The notes: a model not told the origin generated them from the letters alone. Shown: positions 9,992-18,857, numbered from the stretch's first letter. The stretch: 64,000 bases of DNA from Aneurinibacillus soli (GCF_002355375.1 NZ_AP017312.1:1195001-1259000); one strand, 5' to 3'. Program-made: numbers and translations.

Positions 9992-10414
9992 ATGCGCAGG
10001 ATGGGACTCGACGTCGGAGACAAAACAATCGGGGTGGCAGTCAGCGACGAGCTTGGCTTTACTGCCCAGGGAATTGAAACAATCCGGCGTGAAGGCAAGA
10101 AAAAAGATTATCTCCGTCTCGAAGAACTCATAAAACAGTACGAGATCGGGGAAATTATTGTTGGACTTCCCAAGAACATGAACGGTACGATTGGACCTCG
10201 GGGAGAACTGTGCCAGGCATTCGGAGAGTACGTGCATAACCGCTCCCGCATTCCGGTTGTGATGTGGGATGAGAGGCTTACCACAATGGCAGCCGAGCGT
10301 ACGCTGCTTGAAGCGGACGTCAGCCGCAAGAAGCGAAAACAAGTCATCGACAAAATGGCGGCGGTAATGATTTTGCAAAATTACATGGATGCCAAACCAC
10401 AAATAGGAGGTTAA
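9992..10414 (+). CDS. ruvX: Holliday junction resolvase-like protein / pre-16S rRNA nuclease RuvX (YqgF)
   Basis: 140 residues of the RNase H fold. Acidic active-site positions are seen in [15 protein letters not shown] (first strand), the [14 protein letters not shown] loop, WDERLTT and the C-terminal [14 protein letters not shown] helix. Family members mature the 5-prime end of 16S rRNA, and some resolve DNA junctions. The next gene begins six bases after the stop, so the two are translated together. Confidence 0.92.
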   Translation: MRRMGLDVGDKTIGVAVSDELGFTAQGIETIRREGKKKDYLRLEELIKQYEIGEIIVGLPKNMNGTIGPRGELCQAFGEYVHNRSRIPVVMWDERLTTMAAERTLLEADVSRKKRKQVIDKMAAVMILQNYMDAKPQIGG

Positions 10415-10419
10415 TTCGT

Positions 10420-10707
10420 ATGGAAATGGAAAACATGGAAGTAAACGTTGGGGAATACATCACAATTACAGATGAAGAATCAGGTCAGGAGATTGAATTC
10501 CTGATTATGTACATCTTCGAAATTGAAGACCGCACATATCTCTGCCTTGTGCCGGCTGATCAGGAAGAAGAGGAAGAGTACGAAGTAGAGTTTATGCGCT
10601 ATGACGGCTCTGACATGCTTCACCCGATCGAGAACGATGAAGAATGGGAACAGGTTGAAGCGACATTTGAAACGCTGATGAACGAACTCGATAACGAGGA
10701 AGTATAA
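10420..10707 (+). CDS. yrzB: DUF1292 protein (YrzB-like)
   Basis: A very acidic protein of 95 residues: several runs of Glu/Asp, and the family pattern ITITDEESGQEIEF then VPADQEEEEEYEVEFMRY. It forms the end of the alaS-yrzL-ruvX-yrzB group, with AGGAGG before the start and a strong terminator after the stop. No biochemical function is established for the family. Confidence 0.9.
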   Translation: MEMENMEVNVGEYITITDEESGQEIEFLIMYIFEIEDRTYLCLVPADQEEEEEYEVEFMRYDGSDMLHPIENDEEWEQVEATFETLMNELDNEEV

Positions 10708-10735
10708 GCGTTACTAACGATATGATGTAACACCG

Positions 10736-10763
10736 AAACCGCTCACGTGCTGAGCGGTTTTTT
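10736..10763 (+). terminator. Terminator after yrzB
   Basis: A 9-bp perfect stem, AACCGCTCA (10737-10745) with TGAGCGGTT (10751-10759), is followed by six T. A TATAAT sequence at 10768-10773 directly behind it may serve mltG. Confidence 0.9.
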
Positions 10764-10813
10764 GGTGTATAATAAACGGATGGAATTCGTGCATAAAGGA
10801 GAGAGGGAGAGTT

Positions 10814-11857
10814 GTGCGACAGATAGCGAAGCTTATGGGGGGAATTCTGCTGTTGTTTGCCGTGCTTGTCGGTGGGATGGGCTACTATGTATACAGCGGT
10901 CTGCAACCAGTAGAAGAAAACAAAGGGCAGAAGAAAATCATTGAGATTCCACCGAGTTCATCTACAACAGAGATTGGACAGATTTTAGAAAACGAAAAGG
11001 TAATTAAAAATGGTCGAATATTTTCTTTGTATTTGAAGTTCGGAGAAAAATCCCCCGTACTGAAAGCAGGGAAATATCAGCTGACCGTTGGGGATACAAT
11101 TGAGCAGATTGCGGCGAGAATGGAGAAAGGCGAATTTTACAAAGATGATCATGTAGTGACGATTCCAGAAGGATTCACCATTGAGCAGATTGCTACCCGC
11201 CTTGAAGAAAAGAAAATTGTGAGCAAGGCTGCATTTTTGAAAGAGGTAAACCAGGGAGTATTTACACAGGAGATTCTTAAAGGAATTCCCCAGTCGGACA
11301 AGCGTATCAAGTATCGCTTGGAAGGGTACTTGTTCCCGGATACGTATGAGTTCAAAAAAGGCAGCACAGCACATGATGTGATCAATAAAATGCTGGATCA
11401 AACAGAAGAAGTCTGGAACACTGAATGGAATGCGAAGTTCCAACAGCATCATCTTACGCGTCATCAAGCGATTACGCTCGCATCTATTGTGGAGCGGGAA
11501 GTGCGTGTCGATGAAGAGCGGCCGATTGTCGCAGGTGTCTACTTCAACCGTCTGGCCAAACAGATGCCGCTGCAGTCAGATGCGACCGTTCAGTATTTGT
11601 TCGGCAAGCAAAAAGAGCGGGTTACCTTTGCTGATTTGAAGCAGGTGAGTCCGTATAACACGTATAAAGTGAAAGGGTTACCGCCAGGTCCGATTGCAAG
11701 CCCAGGCAAGAAGTCACTCGAGGCTGTAGCGAATGCCCAGAAGAATGAGTATTTGTTCTATGTTACGAAAAAAGACGGCTCTGGTGGGCATTATTTTGCG
11801 AAAACGTACGAAGAACATCTGAAAAACATCGAACGTAGCAAAGGGAACGAAAAATAG
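10814..11857 (+). CDS. mltG: Endolytic murein transglycosylase MltG
   Basis: 347 residues: a short cytoplasmic end, one membrane helix (about 7-27), a LysM-like segment and the YceG catalytic domain. The catalytic Glu lies in ASIVEREV near residue 226, and the family motif SPYNTYKVKGLPPGPIASPG is intact. The enzyme cuts nascent glycan strands at the membrane. The start is GTG 10814 after AAGGAG/GGGAG. A class B PBP and a PAP2 phosphatase lie further down the same strand, fitting a wall-synthesis theme. Confidence 0.95.
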   Translation: MRQIAKLMGGILLLFAVLVGGMGYYVYSGLQPVEENKGQKKIIEIPPSSSTTEIGQILENEKVIKNGRIFSLYLKFGEKSPVLKAGKYQLTVGDTIEQIAARMEKGEFYKDDHVVTIPEGFTIEQIATRLEEKKIVSKAAFLKEVNQGVFTQEILKGIPQSDKRIKYRLEGYLFPDTYEFKKGSTAHDVINKMLDQTEEVWNTEWNAKFQQHHLTRHQAITLASIVEREVRVDEERPIVAGVYFNRLAKQMPLQSDATVQYLFGKQKERVTFADLKQVSPYNTYKVKGLPPGPIASPGKKSLEAVANAQKNEYLFYVTKKDGSGGHYFAKTYEEHLKNIERSKGNEK

Positions 11858-11914
11858 ATTTTACACTATCATTATGTTATTATAAAGAAGTTTTGAAGGA
11901 AGGATGGTATTCGT

Positions 11915-12562
11915 ATGATTACCACAGACGCAGTCACGCAGTATATCGAACACCTCGTTCCCGTGCGTGATGAACTGCTGTCGCGTATGGAGCAGGAAGC
12001 GATAGAGGAACATATCCCGATTATTCAGCTTCCAGCTGTACAGATGCTTCGCTTCCTGTTGACGATGCATCAACCAAAGAACATTTTGGAAGTCGGGATG
12101 GCGATTGGCTATTCGACGATCTGGCTTGCGCGCGCAGCGGATGAAGCGCACATCACATCGATTGAGATTTCTGAAGAGATGGTGCAGCGGGCGCAGCGCA
12201 ATTTTGCAGAAGCCGGAGTAAGCGATCGGATTACGGTACTGCATCAGGATGCACAGGATGGTCTGGCAGATGCCCAGGAATTTGACTGCATCTTTCTCGA
12301 CGCGGCCAAGGGGCAGTATCGGAAGTATTTCGACCTGTACGTCCCGCATTTGAAAAAGGGCGGTCTTCTGATCTGCGACAATGTGCTGTTTCGCGGTATT
12401 GTGGCAGAGCCCGATGAGAATGTGCCGAAAAACAAGCGTGGCATGATTACGAAGCTGCGTAGCTTTAATGAATTTCTTGCAGCCCACCCCGCATTGGAGA
12501 CGACTTTCGTGCCGATTGGAGACGGGCTTGCGTTATGTATAAAACGGGGGGACTTATCGTGA
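11915..12562 (+). CDS. trmR: tRNA 5-hydroxyuridine methyltransferase TrmR (YrrM)
   Basis: 215-residue class I O-methyltransferase of the catechol-O-methyltransferase type. The SAM-binding loop is LEVGMAIGYSTIWLA, and the metal-binding acidic residues appear in FLDAAKGQY and CDNVLFRG. In B. subtilis, YrrM methylates 5-hydroxyuridine at tRNA position 34 to 5-methoxyuridine. Its stop overlaps the GTG start of the following U32-family gene (GTGA at 12559-12562), which implies translational coupling with the enzyme that makes the hydroxylated base. Confidence 0.93.
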   Translation: MITTDAVTQYIEHLVPVRDELLSRMEQEAIEEHIPIIQLPAVQMLRFLLTMHQPKNILEVGMAIGYSTIWLARAADEAHITSIEISEEMVQRAQRNFAEAGVSDRITVLHQDAQDGLADAQEFDCIFLDAAKGQYRKYFDLYVPHLKKGGLLICDNVLFRGIVAEPDENVPKNKRGMITKLRSFNEFLAAHPALETTFVPIGDGLALCIKRGDLS

Positions 12563-13485
12563 AAAAACCAGAGTTACTCTGTACAGCTGCAAACCTTGAT
12601 GAGCTGGTGCAGGTGATGGACGCAGGTGCAGATGCGGTAAGCATCGGGAACGAGCGCTTCGGTCTGCGTGTGGCAGGCAACTTCTCACTCGATGAGATTC
12701 GAGCGGCAGTCGAGCTGGCACATGCGCGCAGCGTAAAAATTTATGTATCGGTGAATGCCGTGCTGCATAATGCCGATCTGGAAGAGCTACCGGACTACTT
12801 GAAGGCACTTGATGAGATTGGGATCGATGCCGTCGTATTTGGCGATCCAGCTGTAGTGATTACAGCGCGTCAGGTCGGTTTGCAAGCGCCGTTGCACTGG
12901 AACGCAGAAGTGCTGACAACGAACTATGAAACGATGAACTATTGGGGCAGCAAGGGTGCGACTCGTGCATTTGTGGCACGCGAGCTGAACATGGATGCGA
13001 TCATCGAGACGAAAGAAAATGCCGAAGTGGAAATTCAAGTGCAAGTGCATGGTCCGACATGTATTTTCCATTCTCGTCGTGATCTTGTAACGAACTACGA
13101 GAAGAACAAAGGTGAGGAACTGGAGCGTCCGGGCTTAGATCGCAGATTGTTCATTACGGAAGAGAAGCGGGATGAACTTCAATATCCGATCTATGAAGAT
13201 CGGAACGGCACCCATATTATGAGTGCAGATGATATCTGTATTCTGGAGTATCTTGACGAACTGATGGATGCGGAGATTGACAGCTTCAAGATTGAAGGCA
13301 TTATGAAAGATGCGGCATACAATGCCAAAGTCGTGGCAATCTACCGTGCTGCGATTGATACGTATATGGAAGATCCCGATGCATTCCGGGATAAACTATC
13401 TGAATGGATGAAAGAGATTGAGGCCATCCAGCCGGATGAACGTGAACTGACGACAGGGTTCTTCTTTAAAGAGCAAGTTTATTAA
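12559..13485 (+). CDS. trhP1: U32 family protein TrhP1 (tRNA uridine hydroxylation; YrrN)
   Basis: 308 residues, U32 'peptidase' family. The N-terminal ELLCTAANLDELVQVMDAGADAV region is typical of these TIM-barrel proteins, and the C-terminal half carries DSFKIEGIMKDAAY. The cysteine-rich signature is degenerate (VHGPTCIFHSRRDLV) compared with the next gene, as in other YrrN proteins. TrhP1/TrhP2 are needed for prephenate-dependent 5-hydroxyuridine formation in tRNA. I chose GTG 12559, coupled to the trmR stop and preceded by GGGGGG, not the open frame from 12535. Confidence 0.9.
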   Translation: MKKPELLCTAANLDELVQVMDAGADAVSIGNERFGLRVAGNFSLDEIRAAVELAHARSVKIYVSVNAVLHNADLEELPDYLKALDEIGIDAVVFGDPAVVITARQVGLQAPLHWNAEVLTTNYETMNYWGSKGATRAFVARELNMDAIIETKENAEVEIQVQVHGPTCIFHSRRDLVTNYEKNKGEELERPGLDRRLFITEEKRDELQYPIYEDRNGTHIMSADDICILEYLDELMDAEIDSFKIEGIMKDAAYNAKVVAIYRAAIDTYMEDPDAFRDKLSEWMKEIEAIQPDERELTTGFFFKEQVY

Positions 13486-13499
13486 TCGAGGTGATCCGA

Positions 13500-14801
13500 A
13501 TGACGGAATCAAATAGTATGACAAGTAAAATCATTACACCGCGTGGGCCGATTCTGCAAAAGCCAGAAGTGTTGGCACCAGCCGGTAACTTGGAGAAGTT
13601 GAAATACGCCGTGCGCTACGGCGCGGATGCGGTGTACATCGGTGGACAAAGCCTGGGTCTGCGTGCAAACGCGGATAACTTCTCCTTCGATGAAATGAAG
13701 GAAGCAACCGAGTTTGCCCACGCCCATAATGCAAAAGTATTCGTTGCAACAAACATCATCGCGCACAATGAAGACTTGCATCAAGTGGACGATTTCATGC
13801 GCAACCTGCAACGTGCAGGCATTGATGCGATTATCGTCGCCGATCCAGCGCTTATTCAACGTACGAAACAGGCAGCACCGGATCTTGAACTGCATTTGAG
13901 TACACAGGCATCGACAACGAACTGGCAGACCGTGCAATTCTGGAAAGAAGAAGGCATAAGCCGTGTCGTATTGGCCCGTGAAGTGTCCGTACAAGAAATC
14001 CGTGAGATCAAAAAGCATGTTGATATTGAAATCGAAGCGTTTATTCATGGTGCGATGTGCATTTCGTATTCCGGACGCTGTGTGCTGTCGAATCATTTCA
14101 CTGCGCGTGACTCGAACCGTGGTGGCTGTTCGCAGTCTTGTCGCTGGCAGTATGACATGTTTGAACCGCTGCCGAAAGACGAAGCCGCACTCGGACAGAT
14201 CGGCAAGAAAGCCCTGCCGATGTTCGGTGAGGAAGATCCGATGTTTACGATGAGCTCCAAAGACATGTGCATGCTTGAATACTTGCCGGATATGATTGAT
14301 GCTGGCGTGGACAGCTTCAAGATTGAAGGTCGTATGAAGAGCATTCATTATGTGGCGACCGTTGCGAACCAGTATCGCCGTGCCGTGGATGCGTATTGTG
14401 CAGACCCGGATCATTACAAGCTGAATGCGGAGTGGATGGAAGAAATCTGGAAAGCGTCACACCGTTCAATGACAACAGGCTTCTTCTATGGCACACCGAC
14501 AGAAACCGAGCAGCTGTTCGGAGAGAACGAAGACATCCCGCAGTATGACTTTGCAGGTCTTGTTCTGGATTACAATGCAGAAACAGGCATCGCAACGATC
14601 CAGCAGCGCAACAAATTCAGTGTTGGTGATACGATCGAATTTTTCGGTCCGAAAATGGACCGTTTCACGCAAACTGTTAGCGAGATGTGGGACGACAAGG
14701 ATGAGGTTATTGAGTCCGCTCCTCATGCGATGCAAGTTGTGAAGATGCACGTAGACCGTCCTGTGGCACAGCACGATATGATGAGAAAAGAGAAAAAGTA
14801 A
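13500..14801 (+). CDS. trhP2: U32 family protein TrhP2 (tRNA uridine hydroxylation; YrrO)
   Basis: 433 residues with the full U32 signature: EAFIHGAMCISYSGRCVLSN, followed by the GGCSQSCRW cysteines thought to hold a metal or iron-sulfur centre. The N-terminal KPEVLAPAGNLEKLKYAVRYG and DSFKIEGRMKS motifs are intact, and a C-terminal beta domain follows. ATG 13500 is preferred over an upstream GTG at 13491 because GAGGTGATC is placed for it. It lies 14 bp after trhP1 and completes the ho5U/mo5U module with trmR. Confidence 0.93.
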   Translation: MTESNSMTSKIITPRGPILQKPEVLAPAGNLEKLKYAVRYGADAVYIGGQSLGLRANADNFSFDEMKEATEFAHAHNAKVFVATNIIAHNEDLHQVDDFMRNLQRAGIDAIIVADPALIQRTKQAAPDLELHLSTQASTTNWQTVQFWKEEGISRVVLAREVSVQEIREIKKHVDIEIEAFIHGAMCISYSGRCVLSNHFTARDSNRGGCSQSCRWQYDMFEPLPKDEAALGQIGKKALPMFGEEDPMFTMSSKDMCMLEYLPDMIDAGVDSFKIEGRMKSIHYVATVANQYRRAVDAYCADPDHYKLNAEWMEEIWKASHRSMTTGFFYGTPTETEQLFGENEDIPQYDFAGLVLDYNAETGIATIQQRNKFSVGDTIEFFGPKMDRFTQTVSEMWDDKDEVIESAPHAMQVVKMHVDRPVAQHDMMRKEKK

Positions 14802-14812
14802 TACGGTTTAAG

Positions 14813-14873
14813 CCTCCTTTTGTTTCGGCAAGACTGATGATAACAGTCTGAGTCGAAATAGAAGGGGGTTTTT
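14813..14873 (+). promoter_or_regulatory. Long hairpin plus T-run that contains the SD of the PBP gene
   Basis: CCTCCTTTTGTTTCG..AAGACTG (14813-14836) pairs with CAGTCTGAGTCGAAATAGAAGGGGG (14844-14868) with a few mismatches and is followed by TTTTT. It looks like a terminator for the trhP operon. Its 3-prime arm AGAAGGGGG is also the ribosome-binding site of the PBP gene starting at 14876, so read-through transcripts would have a masked SD. Confidence 0.7.
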
Positions 14874-14875
14874 GT

Positions 14876-16669
14876 ATGTCGATTTCGCGGAAGAAGCGGC
14901 GGATCTTTGTTGTGTTGATTTTATTTACGCTTCTCTACACAGGAATTGTCAGTCGTCTGGCGTGGATTCAGGTTGTGGCAACGCGGATGTTCTCCCCTCA
15001 TCATGTTGATCTCGTCGAGCGAGCGGTAGCCCAGCGCCGGGAGAAGCTGGTGCTCAACAGTGGGCGTGGCATGATCTATGACCGACAGGGGGCACCGCTG
15101 ACCGGAGAAGAAAAAGTAGGGCTGGCGATATTTCCGCTCGTCCGGTATGATCTTGAGGAAAGTGGGAAAGTTGGCAAGCTCGCACATATTCTCAGTATGA
15201 CAGCAGAGGAAGCATTCCGACTGATCAAAGATCGAAAGCACGCAGGGTTCTGGGAGAATGGGCCAGGGAATGTGGTGGCACTCCGGCCTGATCAAGCGCG
15301 TGACATACAGGCACTCGGCATTGTGGGTGTATTGCCGCTTCCTGTGACAACTCGCTATTCAAAAGATGGACTCGCTCCCCAGATGATTGGCTACATTGGA
15401 CAGAACGCGAAGCTCATTGCGGAGAAATACATGGATGATGTACAGAGCGGTGCACTTCATCCGAACAGCAAGATCGGAGTTGCAGGACTAGAGCGCACCT
15501 TTCAACCTTTTCTTGCCGGTGTCGGGGAGAAGTCGGTTTCGTATTATGTAGACGGGCGCGGCAATCCATTGAATGGTCTTGATGTTCGGATGAATGAAGC
15601 GCAAAACTCCTTTTATCCACTGTCGATTATGACCACGCTTGATAGCACCATACAGAAAAAAACAGAAGAGGCACTACAAGCGTCTCCGCTTCGAAAAGGT
15701 ACAGCCGTCATACTTGATGTTGGAACACGGGAAGTGCTTGCAGTTGCCTCGAAGCCGAGCTTTGATCCGTCTCGTCCGAATCCAGGTACGAATGACTGGC
15801 AGAACCTTGCGATCAAGCAGACGACCCCCGGTTCGATTTTTAAAATTGTGGTAGCGGCTGCTGCACTCGAAGAAGGGCTGGTTAAGCTCGATGATCATTT
15901 TGTATGTAAGGGTCAATATGGTAAGTACGGATTTGCTTGCTGGAAGGAAGGCGGTCACGGCGAGCTGACATTTGCAGAGGCGTTTGCGGATTCATGCAAC
16001 ATTACGTTCGCGGAAGTAGCAAAAAAAGTCGGGCCAGAAAAGCTTCAACTTTATGCCCGTAAGCTTGGGCTGGATCAGGAAATCGGCTGGCAGAAAATGC
16101 CGTTCTATAAGCTTGGATTGTTCCGGCAATTTGATGGGGAAGACAAAGGACGTGTATTCGCGCAGGATCATCCAGTTGGAGATGAAGGTATTTTGATCCA
16201 GACGGGAATCGGACAGCGGGATGTACAGATGACGCCGTTACAGGCTGCGAACATGGCGGCTATTATCGCGGGTGGCGGGCAAAAGCAAAAGGTAAAAGTC
16301 GTCCAGTCGATCAATTATCAGAACGGCACGACTTTCTATTGCTTTGAAGATCGTCCGCTTGACGGTGGTACAATCTCGCCGGAGACAGCTAGTAAGTTGC
16401 GTGGCCTAATGGAAGGGGTAGTGGATCACGGGACAGCGAAAATGCTAGGGAACCTGCCGTGGAAAGCGGCAGGAAAAAGCGGAACGGCCCAGATCAGGGT
16501 AAATGGGGTAGCACGCAATAATCAGTGGTTTGTCGGGTACGTACCGCGTGAGAATCCTAAGTATGCCATCGCTGTATTGGCGGCAGACCAGCCAACGAAA
16601 GGCGTGAATGAAGCAACGAAGCTGTTTGGAGAGATTGTCACGCGAATGGCACAGACAGAGAAGAAATAG
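14876..16669 (+). CDS. pbpI: Class B penicillin-binding protein (transpeptidase; PbpI/YrrR position)
   Basis: A 597-residue membrane-anchored DD-transpeptidase. An N-terminal helix (about 12-32) is followed by the PBP dimerisation domain and the transpeptidase domain. All three active-site motifs are present: SIFK (Ser near 320), SCN (DSCNITFAEV) and KSGTAQ (near 533). It lacks a transglycosylase domain. In B. subtilis the corresponding PBP gene lies downstream of the U32 genes. Its wall-synthesis role is supported by mltG upstream and the PAP2 gene 23 bp downstream. Confidence 0.93.
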   Translation: MSISRKKRRIFVVLILFTLLYTGIVSRLAWIQVVATRMFSPHHVDLVERAVAQRREKLVLNSGRGMIYDRQGAPLTGEEKVGLAIFPLVRYDLEESGKVGKLAHILSMTAEEAFRLIKDRKHAGFWENGPGNVVALRPDQARDIQALGIVGVLPLPVTTRYSKDGLAPQMIGYIGQNAKLIAEKYMDDVQSGALHPNSKIGVAGLERTFQPFLAGVGEKSVSYYVDGRGNPLNGLDVRMNEAQNSFYPLSIMTTLDSTIQKKTEEALQASPLRKGTAVILDVGTREVLAVASKPSFDPSRPNPGTNDWQNLAIKQTTPGSIFKIVVAAAALEEGLVKLDDHFVCKGQYGKYGFACWKEGGHGELTFAEAFADSCNITFAEVAKKVGPEKLQLYARKLGLDQEIGWQKMPFYKLGLFRQFDGEDKGRVFAQDHPVGDEGILIQTGIGQRDVQMTPLQAANMAAIIAGGGQKQKVKVVQSINYQNGTTFYCFEDRPLDGGTISPETASKLRGLMEGVVDHGTAKMLGNLPWKAAGKSGTAQIRVNGVARNNQWFVGYVPRENPKYAIAVLAADQPTKGVNEATKLFGEIVTRMAQTEKK

Positions 16670-16692
16670 CTGGAATTAGGGAGGGAGAGGGA

Positions 16693-17388
16693 ATGAAACA
16701 GACGCTTAGTCGAATGGCAAACAAGCTGTCGCCAGGCGGTAGCCTGAGTGTGGTGCTCACGGTTGGGGCCGCTTTGGCCGTGCTGTTGTTGTTTATTTCA
16801 ACTGCGATTGTAGATGAAGTATTGGAAAAGGAAACGGTGCAATTTGATCAGATGATATATGGTTGGCTGCACCAGATGCATAGTGAGGCAATCACTGCCG
16901 ATGTCATTTTTTTGACGAACATGGGGTCAGCGTTTCGACTGATTCCGATTTATGTGCTGCTCGTGCTCGTGCTCTTGATCTGGCGGAAACGGGAAGAAGC
17001 GCTCATGTTAACGTTTGCCCTTGGTGGAGGTGGAGCACTCAACTATGTTTTGAAGCAGATATTCCGCCGCAGTCGCCCGGATGTGGAGCATCTGGTAGAG
17101 GCAGGAGGGTATAGTTTTCCGAGCGGGCATGCGATGGTGTCGTTTATTTTTTATGGCATGCTTGCCTACCTGGTCTGGTACTATTTGTATGAGTATCCGA
17201 TCTGGCGATATAGTATTCCTGCCCTGCTTGTTCTGCTTGGCATCAGCATCGGCATTAGCCGCGTGTATCTTGGGGTGCATTACGCAACGGATGTGATTGC
17301 CGGGTTCACGATTGGAGGAATCTGGTTGATTGCCTGCATCGTTGGGCTTCGGGCTCTGCACTGGTATAAAGAAAAGCAAAGCAGTTGA
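16693..17388 (+). CDS. PAP2-family membrane phosphatase
   Basis: 231 residues with about five to six membrane helices and all three acid-phosphatase motifs: KQIFRRSRP (C1), PSGH (C2) and SRVYLGVHYATD (C3). Members dephosphorylate undecaprenyl pyrophosphate or phosphatidylglycerol phosphate on the outer membrane face. Its position right behind a PBP gene makes carrier-lipid recycling the likelier role, but the substrate cannot be decided from sequence. The RBS is GGGAGGGAG. Confidence 0.9.
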   Translation: MKQTLSRMANKLSPGGSLSVVLTVGAALAVLLLFISTAIVDEVLEKETVQFDQMIYGWLHQMHSEAITADVIFLTNMGSAFRLIPIYVLLVLVLLIWRKREEALMLTFALGGGGALNYVLKQIFRRSRPDVEHLVEAGGYSFPSGHAMVSFIFYGMLAYLVWYYLYEYPIWRYSIPALLVLLGISIGISRVYLGVHYATDVIAGFTIGGIWLIACIVGLRALHWYKEKQSS

Positions 17389-17412
17389 ACATATGCGTTC
17401 GTCGCTTTGTTT

Positions 17413-17421
17413 TGCTATAAT
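17413..17421 (+). promoter_or_regulatory. Extended -10 promoter candidate for hemQ
   Basis: TGCTATAAT lies 50 bp before the hemQ start, directly after the PAP2 gene. It is a perfect extended -10; the -35 region is weak. Confidence 0.55.
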
Positions 17422-17470
17422 GGGAAATGGTTAGACAAGCTAGTAAGCACCCATATAAGGAGTGACAAAC

Positions 17471-18214
17471 ATGAGTGAAGCAGTACATACACTAGAAGGC
17501 TGGTTTGCCCTGCACGATTTCCGGACGATTGATTGGACATCATGGGGAGCGGCTACAGAAGCAGAACGTCAGGAAGCGATTGAAGAACTGATGGCGTTTA
17601 TGAACAACTGGGCCGATATTGAAGAATCTAAGCAGGGAAGCAGCACGGCATTTACCGTAGTCGGTCATAAGGCAGACATCGCGTTCATGCACCTGCGCCC
17701 AACGCTCGAAGACATTGAAGAAGTTGAGAATGAATTCAATAAAACAGCATTTGCCTCGTATACAGTTCGCGATTATTCGTATGTCTCAGTTGTTGAGCTG
17801 AGCAGCTATATGTCTAAGGAAGCGGACCCGATGCAGGACCCGGCCATCCAGGCGCGTCTGTACCCGGCCCTGCCAAAAACAAAACATGTATGCTTCTATC
17901 CGATGAACAAGAAGCGTGAAGGTAACGATAACTGGTACATGCTCAGCATGGAAGAGCGTCGCGGCATGATGCGCAGCCATGGCATGATTGGTCGCTCATA
18001 CGCAGGTCGCGTGACCCAGATTATTACCGGCTCCGTTGGCTTTGATGATTGGGAGTGGGGCGTGACGCTGTTCTCGGATGACCCGATCACGTTCAAGAAG
18101 CTCGTATATGAAATGCGCTTTGATGAAGTGAGCGCACGCTTCGGTGAGTTCGGATCGTTCATCATCGGCAATCGTCTGACGAATGAGCGTCTACCAGAGT
18201 ATCTTTCGCTCTAA
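17471..18214 (+). CDS. hemQ: Coproheme decarboxylase HemQ (ChdC)
   Basis: 247 residues of the chlorite-dismutase-like family in its Gram-positive HemQ form. It performs the last step of coproporphyrin-dependent haem synthesis, decarboxylating coproheme with H2O2. The axial His is seen in [14 protein letters not shown], the active-site Tyr in [18 protein letters not shown], and the C-terminal [16 protein letters not shown] is typical. The distal Arg of true chlorite dismutases is not expected here. ATG 17471 is spaced correctly from AAGGAG at 17457. It appears to be monocistronic. Confidence 0.95.
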   Translation: MSEAVHTLEGWFALHDFRTIDWTSWGAATEAERQEAIEELMAFMNNWADIEESKQGSSTAFTVVGHKADIAFMHLRPTLEDIEEVENEFNKTAFASYTVRDYSYVSVVELSSYMSKEADPMQDPAIQARLYPALPKTKHVCFYPMNKKREGNDNWYMLSMEERRGMMRSHGMIGRSYAGRVTQIITGSVGFDDWEWGVTLFSDDPITFKKLVYEMRFDEVSARFGEFGSFIIGNRLTNERLPEYLSL

Positions 18215-18225
18215 GTGCTACAAAT

Positions 18226-18275
18226 AAAGGAGTGGTTTCAAAAGTCGTACGTGACGATTGAGACCGCTCCTTTTT
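18226..18275 (+). terminator. Terminator after hemQ
   Basis: GGAGTGGTTTCA (18229-18240) pairs with TGAGACCGCTCC (18259-18270) and is followed by TTTTT. The loop contains a further self-complementary GTCGTACGTGAC. Confidence 0.88.
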
Positions 18276-18321
18276 CATCTGCAAGGTTTTTGAGGATTGG
18301 ATCTGCTCAACGTGTAGTGGA

Positions 18322-18523
18322 GGAGCGGAGAAGGGAGGCATCTGTCACTTCGGTACGCTTGGCAGGGGAGTAAATCTGGTCGCTCCAGGGCTCCGGTGCA
18401 CTCGCCCATAAAAGGACAGGATGAAGGTTCACAGAAGGGTTATGGGCAAAAGCCCGTGCACCAGATCCCTTCCGCTGGGCAACGCGCGTACAGGCGTTCC
18501 GTGATGCCTCCCTTCTCCGCTCC
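18322..18523 (+). repeat. Structured element A with perfect 21-bp terminal inverted repeat
   Basis: The ends, 18322-18342 and 18503-18523, are perfect reverse complements over 21 bp. Inside are nested helices: GTACGC (from 18353) with GCGTAC near 18484-18490; ATCTGG (18374) with CCAGAT (18461); GGTGCAC (18395-18401) with GTGCACC (18456-18462); and GCCCATAA (18404-18411) with TTATGGGC (18440-18447). A related element lies inverted at 18627-18834. The 103 bp between them hold only a short hairpin (GTACGGC-TTT-GCCGTAC, 18572-18588). No coding frame is credible. It may be a structured RNA, a palindromic mobile repeat or both. Confidence 0.8.
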
Positions 18524-18626
18524 TGCCGCCAGTTGGGCCAGTTATCCATCACTCAGCAAGCACAGATCTTAGTACGGCTTTGCCGTACACTCTGGACTTT
18601 GTCTTTTTTTTGAATCTCAACTTTGT

Positions 18627-18834
18627 TGGGAGGAGAGAAGAGAGAAGTAAGAGAGCGCCTGTACGTGTTACCCAGCGGAAGGAGAACAGCGAACGGGCCT
18701 TTGCCCGCAACCCTTCAGTGAAAGAACATCGGGGGTCCTCTTTTGCGGGCGAGTTCGCTGGGCTCCTGGAGCGGACAGTCTATTCTTCTCTGCAAGCGTA
18801 CCAAAGCGAACGGCTTCTCTCTTCTCGACTCCCA
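18627..18834 (-). repeat. Structured element B, diverged inverted copy of element A
   Basis: Read on the - strand this matches element A in order (GGTACGCTTG, CGCTCCAGG, ACTCGCCC, GAAGGGTT, GGGCAAA, CCTTCCGCTGGG, GTACAGGCG). Its ends pair over 19 of 21 positions (18627-18647 with 18814-18834). The inner helices are kept with different bases: CAGCGAAC/GTTCGCTG (18687-18694 with 18753-18760) and GCCCGCAA/TTGCGGGC (18703-18710 with 18743-18750). Such paired changes show selection for base pairing rather than a recent plain duplication. Confidence 0.8.
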
Positions 18835-18857
18835 CCACCAAAGTTACTCGATTCCAC

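Noticed and set aside
13509-14414. A 301-codon open frame on the - strand inside trhP2
   Set aside because: Antisense to an intact U32 gene; no SD, no recognisable domain, unusual Cys/Arg/His content.
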